From Bacillota bacterium (GTDB lineage: Bacteria; Bacillota; Clostridia; Oscillospirales; Acutalibacteraceae), in NCBI GenBank assembly GCA_009786275.1, contig WQTL01000305.1, positions 1 to 5,114 on the forward strand: a DNA stretch of 5,114 nucleotides. Reading direction: 5' to 3'. The notes under the pieces were generated by a model. It made no database searches, had not been told where the DNA came from, and was given only the letters and a program-made list of their open reading frames with translations. This document shows, piece after piece, positions 1 through 4,641 of this stretch. Position numbers and translations under genes: made by a program. How positions within the stretch are numbered: position 1 is the stretch's first letter; each line of letters opens with the position of its first letter.

Positions 1-532
1 CCCGCCGGTAGTCCCCGATGATCCGCCCGCGGCCGTAGCTGTCCGGCAGGCCGGTGATGACCCCGCTGCGGCGGGCCTGCTTCATCTCGGGAGTGTAGGC
101 GTCGAACACGCCGTCGTTGTGTGTTTTCCTATATTTGAAAATCTCCGCCACCTGGGGGGGCAGCGCGCGCCCGTAGGCCGCCAGGGAGATCTTCACCATG
201 CGCACGCCGCCGAAGGGCAAAATAGCGCGCTTGAGCGGCGCGTCCGTCTGCATGCCGACGACGTCCTCGAGGTCCCTGTCTATGTAGCCCGGGGCGTAGG
301 CATCGATGGCGGAGACCGTCTCCGCGTCAATGTCGAGCACGCCCCCCGCCAGGCGTTCGGCGGCGAGCAGGTTCTTGAGCTTCCCCCACAGGGCCAGGGT
401 GCGCTCCGTGGGCGGCGCGAGGAAGGCCTCGTCGCCGTCGTAGGGCACGTAGTTGCGCACGATGAAGTCGCGCACGTCCGCGTGATCGCGCCAGGCGCCC
501 GCGTGGAATGTATGCCAGTTGGGGTGGGTCAT
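1..532 (-). CDS. pflB: Formate C-acetyltransferase (pyruvate formate-lyase), N-terminal part, cut by left edge
   Basis: Pyruvate formate-lyase converts pyruvate and CoA to acetyl-CoA and formate in the cytoplasm of fermenting anaerobes; it is a glycyl-radical enzyme switched on by PflA. The minus strand reads as 177 uninterrupted codons from ATG (530-532). Landmarks seen are VRDFIVRNYVPYDGDEAFL (about residues 20-38), PFGGVRMV (106-113), HNDGVFDAYTP (138-148) and TGLPDSYGRGRIIGDYRR (160-177). I recognise these as the conserved N-terminal PFL signature, close to the E. coli PflB equivalents. The family is usually about 740-760 residues, so roughly three quarters is missing: the catalytic Cys pair and the C-terminal glycyl-radical loop lie outside the window. 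AAAGGA (539-544) six bases upstream supports the start. The upstream neighbour on the same strand is a phosphotransferase gene, separated by an 80-bp inverted repeat; no clear separate pflB promoter was seen. Confidence 0.96.
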   Translation of the reverse strand, partial: MTHPNWHTFHAGAWRDHADVRDFIVRNYVPYDGDEAFLAPPTERTLALWGKLKNLLAAERLAGGVLDIDAETVSAIDAYAPGYIDRDLEDVVGMQTDAPLKRAILPFGGVRMVKISLAAYGRALPPQVAEIFKYRKTHNDGVFDAYTPEMKQARRSGVITGLPDSYGRGRIIGDYRR

Positions 533-538
533 TTTAGT

Positions 539-544
539 TCCTTT
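539..544 (-). promoter_or_regulatory. Ribosome binding site of pflB
   Basis: On the minus strand AAAGGA sits six bases before the pflB ATG. It is only seven bases from the edge of the 80-bp inverted repeat (551-630). A structure formed by that repeat in an mRNA reading through from the upstream gene would therefore lie right next to the site where ribosomes load. Confidence 0.75.
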
Positions 545-550
545 CGTGCG

Positions 551-630
551 GTAGGGGACGGCGTCCTCGACGTCCCAAGAAAAAGTATTTCATTTGATAG
601 TCCAGGGACGTCCAGGAGGCCGTCCCCTAC
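551..630. repeat. 80-bp inverted-repeat element (MITE/REP-like) between two genes
   Basis: Two 26-base arms (551-576 and 605-630) are reverse complements with 24 of 26 matches, the mismatches being at 563/618 and 568/613. They flank a 28-base AT-rich centre (577-604). The outer ends read GTAGGGGACGGC and GCCGTCCCCTAC. Each arm also carries its own inner dyad (GGGACG...CGTCCC), so the element can fold either as one long hairpin or as two small ones. It fills nearly the whole gap between the phosphotransferase stop codon (633) and the pflB ribosome binding site. There is no T-run directly after a stem, so it does not look like a simple terminator. A TA dinucleotide lies inside each end (552-553, 628-629), which would fit a TA-inserting miniature transposon, but that is inference. 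No transposase is present. Confidence 0.8.
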
Positions 631-632
631 AA

Positions 633-1373
633 TCACACAACCCCTTCGCACCATTTCCTATAAAACCCCCTGTCCTTCTCCGGGCAGTCGCCCAGCGCCG
701 CGCCCGCGACAATTGGCGCCCATTTCATCACATACTGCCGGGCGGTGTCGCTCCTTTCGCAGTAGAGCTTTAAATAGGAGGAGGCCAGGTCGGGATAGCC
801 GTACTTCTCCAGTGTGATATAGGTGTTGGCGGCGTCCGCGGCGCCATTGCCCTGGGTGAGCTGGTTCCAGTCCAGGACGAACGCGCGGCCCTCCCGCAGG
901 ATGATGTTCGAGGGGATGAAGTCCCCGTGGCAGGATTTCTTGTGGTGGTGCATGGCCTCCAGGCGGGTTTGCAGCTCGTAGCGGGTGGTGGCGTCCAGGC
1001 CGCTGGCGGCGATCTTGCGCTCCAGCTTGTCCTGCAGCCGCTGCGTTTTTGGGATGTACCGCTCATGTATCTCCATCTGGAGCCCGACGAACAGCTCCAT
1101 CCACTTGGGTTCCTCCGGCTCGGCCTCCATGCGCTGCAGCAGGGTTTCCCCCTCGATGAAATCCGCGAGGATGGCCCATTTGCCGTCCAATTTCGTGACT
1201 TCGTGCAGGCGCGGCACGGGCAGGCCCGCCTCAAAGGCGCGCGCGTGGTTCGTCGCCTCGCTGAGCACGCTGGAGGCCGGTACGCCCTCGCCGAAGAGCT
1301 TGACCAGCTGCGGCCCCTGCGGGCCCTCCCTGCGGAAAATCTGTTTGTTGGGCCGCTGTACGATCAGTTCCAT
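633..1373 (-). CDS. Aminoglycoside/choline kinase-family phosphotransferase
   Basis: This 246-residue predicted cytoplasmic kinase has the protein-kinase-like fold of the APH/choline kinase family, which transfers phosphate from ATP to a hydroxyl of a small molecule. Visible motifs in order are LVKLF with a candidate ATP-binding Lys25, an acidic residue at Glu39 in an SEATNHARAFEAGLPVPRL helix, the hinge-like region ILADFIEGETL (68-78), the catalytic-loop motif CHGDFIPSNIIL (148-159; Asp151 as base, Asn156 for metal) and VLDWNQ (Asp168, the DFG-equivalent metal ligand). All key residues are present, so it should be active. The length is typical of the shorter members. The substrate cannot be read from the sequence, and a resistance role should not be assumed; sugar, choline or other metabolite kinases share these motifs. 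The start is supported by AAGGAGG (1383-1389), nine bases upstream, and by a consensus promoter. pflB lies downstream on the same strand. Confidence 0.88.
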   Translation of the reverse strand: MELIVQRPNKQIFRREGPQGPQLVKLFGEGVPASSVLSEATNHARAFEAGLPVPRLHEVTKLDGKWAILADFIEGETLLQRMEAEPEEPKWMELFVGLQMEIHERYIPKTQRLQDKLERKIAASGLDATTRYELQTRLEAMHHHKKSCHGDFIPSNIILREGRAFVLDWNQLTQGNGAADAANTYITLEKYGYPDLASSYLKLYCERSDTARQYVMKWAPIVAGAALGDCPEKDRGFYRKWCEGVV

Positions 1374-1405
1374 GGCGGTGCTCCTCCTTCCATACTGGCT
1401 GCATC

Positions 1406-1434
1406 ATTATACACCCATATATGCGCGATGTCAA
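1406..1434 (-). promoter_or_regulatory. Consensus sigma-A promoter of the phosphotransferase gene
   Basis: On the minus strand there is an exact TTGACA (1429-1434), 17 bases, and an exact TATAAT (1406-1411). Transcription would start near 1399, about 25 bases before the phosphotransferase start codon, leaving room for little more than the AAGGAGG ribosome binding site. Both hexamers match consensus, so strong basal expression is expected unless a regulator blocks it. Confidence 0.85.
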
Positions 1435-1460
1435 GCAAAAAGATATAACTAAACACTATA

Positions 1461-1553
1461 TTTTGTGGTTTGCCGGGAATTCCCGCTAGGGATAGTACGT
1501 ACGCGGGAAATTTCATTCCAGCTCAGCCGCCAAGGCCTCGGCAAACCGCAAAA
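1461..1553. repeat. Widely spaced inverted repeat in the divergent control region
   Basis: TTTTGTGGTTTGCCG (1461-1475) and CGGCAAACCGCAAAA (1539-1553) are reverse complements over 15 bases with one mismatch, which would be a G-U pair in RNA. They are separated by 63 bases. The spacer contains a perfect 12-base palindrome CGGGAATTCCCG (1474-1485), the palindrome GTACGTAC (1495-1502), and a second short dyad TTCCCGC (1480-1486) / GCGGGAA (1503-1509). The block contains no gene. It lies upstream of both divergent promoters, so it may bind regulators or, less likely, be a small mobile element. Confidence 0.65.
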
Positions 1554-1578
1554 GTTCTAAAGTTTTACGGGCGGACTA

Positions 1579-1592
1579 TTTTGTGGGTTTGC
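1579..1592 (+). promoter_or_regulatory. Possible operator, third copy of the TTTTGTGG(G)TTTGC motif
   Basis: TTTTGTGGGTTTGC repeats the motif at 1461-1473 with one inserted G. The preceding bases are also similar (ACTATATTTTGTGG against ACTATTTTGTGGG). Its last base abuts the -35 hexamer (1593-1598) of the SipW-type gene's promoter, the usual position for a regulator that contacts or occludes RNA polymerase. No regulator gene is in the window and the binding protein is unknown. Confidence 0.45.
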
Positions 1593-1622
1593 TTGACATT
1601 TTGCGCCCGGCAGGGATATACT
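1593..1622 (+). promoter_or_regulatory. Sigma-A promoter of the SipW-type secreted protein gene
   Basis: TTGACA (1593-1598), 18 bases, TATACT (1617-1622). Transcription would begin near 1629 and give a leader of about 65 bases before the chosen start at 1696. The leader contains a short GGGGA/TCCCC hairpin (1649-1663). Confidence 0.8.
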
Positions 1623-1682
1623 GGTATCGCAATCTAAAAATCCAAAAGGGGGAATCCATCCCCTGCGGGAAACTATGAAAAA

Positions 1683-1687
1683 AGGAG
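1683..1687 (+). promoter_or_regulatory. Ribosome binding site that fixes the start at 1696
   Basis: AGGAG (1683-1687) lies eight bases before ATG 1696. The in-frame ATG at 1675 has no comparable site upstream, and starting there would place the strong ribosome binding site inside the coding region. The start at 1696 is therefore preferred, which removes seven residues. Confidence 0.85.
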
Positions 1688-1695
1688 AAAAGAAA

Positions 1696-2856
1696 ATGAA
1701 AAAAGCAACATACAAACGCGGCAGCAAGCGTATGCTGGCTCTCTTCAGCGCGTTGACCCTGGCGGTATCGCTGGTGCTCGTGGGCACATTCGCCTGGCTG
1801 AGCTATTCCGGCAACATGGGCGGAAGAGGCGCCAGTTCGGACCGGGACAGAAAGGACAAGATGACGCCCGTGCCGGGCGAGTTCCTCGGCGTGGACGACA
1901 GCCCGCCCGCAGCGTCCAAAGAGCCAATCGCCGACCCCTTCACCTCGCAATACAGCAGCACGGAAACCGCGTTGAAAAACGCAAACAGCTACCCGATTAT
2001 CGTCAGGGCTTCCATCGTGGAAATTCAGGACAAGAAAAACAAAATCCTGGTTGACTATGCATTGCGCAATACGGTTCCCAGCGAATATGTAGCAGTCAAG
2101 ATGGATACGGATTATTCTCTGGGCGATTGGACATGGGTACGGCAGGAGGCGCTGTTCGTCAACGGCGAAGCCTGCGACAGTGTTTCAAAGCTCCATGCGT
2201 TCTACCGTACAAACGAAAGCGGCGAATATGAATTCTTTGTGGCCTCCTGTTTTTATGATCCTTCGCTAAACTGGAATTGGGAATCGTTCAAATCGGATTG
2301 GCAGAAGGTGGAATGTGACGCCGTGCAGTATACACTCACCGCGCAGGGCGCGCTGGGCAAGGTCTGCCTGCTCAATCCCAAATGCGTGTTTACGGAGTGG
2401 AGCGACCAGAACCATGAAAAGCTGCCCTGGGGGGCATCGGTGAACCTGGTGAAATACGAAAAAGACCTCATTCTGCCCGCCAAGCATCCCACGCTGGAAG
2501 GCCTTGTGGAGGATTGGAACGCGGGCGCGCTGCGGGGCGCTGCGCAGCTGGATTCGCGCATACCGATCGTATACAGCCACGTCAGCAAAACGCCGGTGAA
2601 AGACAACTGGTTTTACAACGAACAGGACGGCTATTTCTACTATGTCGGCCTGATTGCGCCGGGCGGAATCGCGCCGCGCTTTTTCACGCTGGATACCGTC
2701 CAGACCTTCAAGGTTTTGGACGGCCCCGGCTATGTGAGCTCTTTCTCCCTGAATTCGGTGGGCGAAGTGATTGAGGCGGAGAAGGAAGCCGCCGCTGCCC
2801 TGTGGGGCCTGACCTTCGAGCCGGGTTCCCTGGGCGCGGCGATATTTGGCGAATAG
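1696..2856 (+). CDS. SipW-dependent-type (TasA/BsaA-like) secreted protein
   Basis: This 386-residue protein is predicted to be exported and to act at the cell surface or in the extracellular matrix. Its N-terminus has a basic stretch (KKATYKRGSKR), a hydrophobic segment (about residues 13-33) and GTFAWLSYSGN (30-40). This is the signal-peptide layout of proteins cut by the SipW class of signal peptidase, as in TasA, camelysin and clostridial BsaA; cleavage near Ala33 is inferred. A charged, Pro-rich linker follows (about 44-80). Then comes NSYPIIVRASIVE (97-109), resembling the start of the family's beta-sandwich, and near the C-terminus WFYNEQDGYFYYVGLIAPGG (305-324), like the W-Y-x-DGYFYY-x-PG motif common in BsaA-like proteins. 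No LPXTG anchor is seen. No SipW peptidase or second such protein is in the window. It has its own promoter and terminator. The middle of the gene is clearly lower in GC than its neighbours. The family call is good; the exact function (fibre, matrix, adhesin) is unknown. Confidence 0.83.
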   Translation: MKKATYKRGSKRMLALFSALTLAVSLVLVGTFAWLSYSGNMGGRGASSDRDRKDKMTPVPGEFLGVDDSPPAASKEPIADPFTSQYSSTETALKNANSYPIIVRASIVEIQDKKNKILVDYALRNTVPSEYVAVKMDTDYSLGDWTWVRQEALFVNGEACDSVSKLHAFYRTNESGEYEFFVASCFYDPSLNWNWESFKSDWQKVECDAVQYTLTAQGALGKVCLLNPKCVFTEWSDQNHEKLPWGASVNLVKYEKDLILPAKHPTLEGLVEDWNAGALRGAAQLDSRIPIVYSHVSKTPVKDNWFYNEQDGYFYYVGLIAPGGIAPRFFTLDTVQTFKVLDGPGYVSSFSLNSVGEVIEAEKEAAAALWGLTFEPGSLGAAIFGE

Positions 2857-2879
2857 GCGGCAATGGATTGATATGAGCG

Positions 2880-2918
2880 GCCGGCCGGCGGGGAAACCTG
2901 CCGGCCGGCGGCATTTTT
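2880..2918 (+). terminator. Rho-independent terminator of the SipW-type gene
   Basis: GCCGGCCGGC (2880-2889) pairs with the identical palindromic sequence at 2900-2909. The stem can extend inward by G-U and G-C pairs around a GAAA-like loop. A T-run (2914-2918) follows after four bases. It lies 24 bases past the stop codon. A second small hairpin (CCGGG CTG CCCGG, 2920-2932) follows directly. Confidence 0.85.
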
Positions 2919-2950
2919 GCCGGGCTGCCCGGAATTCACAGCTTGTTCAT

Positions 2951-2979
2951 TTTACTTTCGGGGAATACTATGCTACAAT
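2951..2979 (+). promoter_or_regulatory. Sigma-A promoter of the SDR gene
   Basis: TTTACT (2951-2956), 17 bases, TACAAT (2974-2979), with the extended -10 element TGC just before the -10. Together with the terminator upstream, this makes the SDR gene a transcription unit separate from the SipW-type gene. Confidence 0.75.
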
Positions 2980-3009
2980 AGGGTATCCGGCGTTATAAGG
3001 AGATAAATG

Positions 3010-4020
3010 ATGAAAGTATTTATGATCGGCGGGACAGGCCTGCTGGGCAGCGCGGCGGCGGCGCTGTTCCTGGAGCGCGGGCACAGCGTGAAGTCCGTCG
3101 CCCTGCCGCCCCTGCCCCATGGCGCGCCCATCCCGGCGGCGATGGAGCTGCGCTTCGGCGACTTCCTGCACATGGGCGACGACGCGCTGCTGGCCCTGAT
3201 GGCGGGCTGCGACTGCTTCGTGTTCGCCGCGGGGGTGGACGACAGGGTGGATTTCCGCCCGCCGATCTTCGAGGAATACCTGCGCTTTAACGTCGCGCCG
3301 CTGCGCCGGCTGATCCCCCTGGCCAAGCGGGCGGGCATCACGCGCACGGTGGTGCTGGGCAGCTACTTCACCCATTTCGCCCGGGAGTTCCCCGAAATGC
3401 GCCTGGCCGAGAAGCACCCCTACATCCGCAGCCGCGTGGCGCAGGAGGAGCTCGCGCTTTCCCTGGCGGACGAGCGCATGTCCGTGGCCGTGCTGGAGCT
3501 GCCCTACATCTTCGGCACGCAGCCCGGCCGCCGCCCCGTATGGACGATTTTCACCGACCGCCTTTCCGCCATGCCCTTCGGGATGACCATGTACCCCAAG
3601 GGCGGCACGGCCATGCTCACCGTGCGGCAGGTGGCGCAGACCGTCGTCGGCGCGGCGGAAAAGAGCACCGGCGCGCGCGCCTATCCCATCGGCTGCTACA
3701 ACATGAACTGGGACGATTTCCTGGCCGTGGTGCACGCTGCCATGGGCCAGCCGCACCGCAAGATCGTGCACATCGCCAACTGGATGTTCCGGGCCTACGG
3801 CATGGCGGCGATCCGCAAATCCAGGGCAGAAGGCACGGAAATGGGCATCAACCCCGTGGGCCTGGCGGACCTCATGTGCATGAACACCTTCATCGACACC
3901 CGCTGGGCCAGGGAGCTGGGCGCGACGGTGGACAACATCAAGGCCGCCATCACGGACAGCATACGGCTTTCGCTGGCGGCGGGCAAGCTGGAGCTGCTGG
4001 AGATGCGCAGCGGCGGGTGA
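3010..4020 (+). CDS. Atypical short-chain dehydrogenase / NAD-dependent epimerase-dehydratase family protein
   Basis: This 336-residue cytoplasmic Rossmann-fold protein is of the extended/atypical SDR type. The N-terminus MKVFMIGGTGLLG holds the dinucleotide-binding GxxGxxG (Gly7-Gly13). FGDF (49-52) and VFAAGV (71-76) match the strand-end acidic and NNAG-like positions of the family. VVLGSYF (115-121) carries the candidate catalytic Ser118, and PYIRSR (137-142) takes the place of the YxxxK motif, giving Tyr138 but Arg142 instead of Lys. That substitution suggests altered catalysis or a non-enzymatic NAD(P)-sensing or binding role. The substrate is not readable. ATG 3010 is chosen over the adjacent ATG 3007 because AAGGAG (2997-3002) is seven bases from 3010 and only four from 3007, and because it gives the usual family N-terminus. 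Codon use is strongly GC-rich. It is not obviously linked in function to its secreted-protein neighbours. Confidence 0.85.
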   Translation: MKVFMIGGTGLLGSAAAALFLERGHSVKSVALPPLPHGAPIPAAMELRFGDFLHMGDDALLALMAGCDCFVFAAGVDDRVDFRPPIFEEYLRFNVAPLRRLIPLAKRAGITRTVVLGSYFTHFAREFPEMRLAEKHPYIRSRVAQEELALSLADERMSVAVLELPYIFGTQPGRRPVWTIFTDRLSAMPFGMTMYPKGGTAMLTVRQVAQTVVGAAEKSTGARAYPIGCYNMNWDDFLAVVHAAMGQPHRKIVHIANWMFRAYGMAAIRKSRAEGTEMGINPVGLADLMCMNTFIDTRWARELGATVDNIKAAITDSIRLSLAAGKLELLEMRSGG

Positions 4021-4028
4021 TTTTTTTC

Positions 4029-4057
4029 TTGACAAGCCGGGAAGATTGTGCTATCCT
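4029..4057 (+). promoter_or_regulatory. Extended -10 promoter of the small secreted protein gene
   Basis: Exact TTGACA (4029-4034), 17 bases, TATCCT (4052-4057), preceded by TGC (extended -10). It begins only nine bases after the SDR stop codon, directly after a run of seven T (4021-4027). The small gene can thus be expressed on its own even though the gap is only 71 bases. Confidence 0.78.
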
Positions 4058-4091
4058 GAAAGCCTAGAAAAAGGAAAAGGAGTCGATGGTT

Positions 4092-4553
4092 ATGAAAAAA
4101 GCAAAACGGGTCTTGGCGGTACTGATGGCAGCGGCGCTGCTCTGCGGCTTTGCGGCGTTCGGCGCATCCGCGGCGGACAAGAAGGAGCCCGCGCCCCTCA
4201 CGCAGGCGCAGGCGGAACAACTGATGGGCTATCTGGAGGTCGTGCTTCCCCTGGCCGTTCTGGAGCAACTGCTGCAGCGGGTCCCCGGCTGGATGAACTG
4301 GGCGGTGTTCTCCAAGGGTTCGTCCTACGCCGCCATGGAGGCCGAGCTCAAGGCGGAGCTGAAAAAAGCGGGCCTTAGCTACGACGAGGTCGTCGGGTGG
4401 GTGCTCAAGGGCGAATCCGCGGCCCACGGAAAAGAAGCCCTCGCCTACAACAAGGTGATGGCCGAAAAAGCGCCCGATATCGTCAAGAAGCACTGCGCGT
4501 TTTACATCGACTGGCTGTTCGACGGCATGATCTGGGCCAACAGCTTCGCGTAA
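4092..4553 (+). CDS. Small secreted protein of unknown family
   Basis: I do not recognise this 153-residue protein. It begins with a clear Sec signal peptide: MKKAKR, a hydrophobic stretch (about residues 7-23), then GASA with probable cleavage after Ala27. Cys18 is not in a proper lipobox, so a lipoprotein is unlikely. The mature part, about 125 residues, looks mostly helical: TQAQAEQLMGYLEVVLPLAVLEQLLQR, then a Trp-containing turn (VPGWMNW), a Glu/Lys/Ala-rich helix (EAELKAELKKAGLSYDEVVGWVL), and a C-terminal segment rich in aromatic residues (CAFYIDWLFDGMIWANSFA). It has a single Cys and no anchor motif. ATG 4092 is preferred because AAGGAG (4077-4082) is nine bases upstream; ATG 4086 would be only three bases away. 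It has its own promoter and terminator. An extracytoplasmic helical domain or binding protein is a guess only. Confidence 0.85.
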   Translation: MKKAKRVLAVLMAAALLCGFAAFGASAADKKEPAPLTQAQAEQLMGYLEVVLPLAVLEQLLQRVPGWMNWAVFSKGSSYAAMEAELKAELKKAGLSYDEVVGWVLKGESAAHGKEALAYNKVMAEKAPDIVKKHCAFYIDWLFDGMIWANSFA

Positions 4554-4569
4554 CCGCAATCGAAACAAC

Positions 4570-4604
4570 CGCCGGGACGGATACCCTCCGCCCCGGCGCA
4601 TTTT
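4570..4604. terminator. Shared, apparently bidirectional terminator between convergent genes
   Basis: CGCCGGG (4570-4576) pairs with CCCGGCG (4592-4598). The stem continues after one A-C mismatch with CGGA (4578-4581) and TCCG (4587-4590) around a five-base loop. On the plus strand a TTTT run (4601-4604) follows, ending the small secreted gene. On the minus strand the stem is followed by GGTTGTTTCG, so it may also end the BclA-like gene. Confidence 0.83.
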
Positions 4605-4606
4605 CG

Positions 4607-4641
4607 TATCTGACATCTAACATCTAATATCTATCGTCTGA
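4607..4641. repeat. Degenerate heptamer tandem repeat at the 3' end of the BclA-like gene
   Basis: Five consecutive 7-base units are seen: TATCTGA, CATCTAA, CATCTAA, TATCTAT, CGTCTGA. Two adjacent units are identical and the others differ at one to three positions. The array starts three bases after the terminator's T-run and overlaps the last codons and stop codon (TAG, 4631-4633) of the minus-strand gene. Origin and role are unknown; slippage duplication is plausible. Confidence 0.6.

Noticed and set aside
551..630. CRISPR repeat or tRNA-like structure
   Set aside because: There are only two arms in inverted, not direct, orientation, with no regular spacers, and no tRNA cloverleaf or T-loop signature.
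119..817. Plus-strand open frame of 232 residues across pflB, the inverted repeat and the kinase gene
   Set aside because: It runs antisense to clearly recognised pflB and kinase sequence, crosses the non-coding repeat, and has low-complexity composition without a ribosome binding site.
633..1373. Calling the phosphotransferase an antibiotic-resistance gene
   Set aside because: The catalytic motifs are shared by many metabolite kinases; nothing in the sequence or context (no mobile resistance cassette) points to an aminoglycoside or macrolide substrate.
1649..1663. Small GGGGA/TCCCC hairpin in the leader of the SipW-type gene as a riboswitch or attenuator
   Set aside because: A five-base-pair stem in a leader of about 65 bases has no T-run or alternative pairing and matches no riboswitch architecture I know.
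3993..4027. Possible terminator at the end of the SDR gene (GCTGC/GCAGC stem and a T7 run)
   Set aside because: The stem is only five base pairs with a nine-base loop and is separated by about nine bases from the T-run, too weak to call. The T-run is more simply upstream sequence of the following promoter.
2968..4035. Long minus-strand open frame (355 residues) opposite the SDR gene
   Set aside because: Its translation is a His/Gly/Ala/Arg-rich string with no domain, as expected from reading the antisense of a GC-rich gene. The plus-strand frame has a Rossmann motif, ribosome binding site and promoter.
3795..4616. Minus-strand open frame of 273 residues over the SDR 3' end and the small secreted gene
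   Set aside because: It spans two plus-strand genes, a promoter and a terminator, and its Arg/His/Leu-rich translation shows no recognisable motif.
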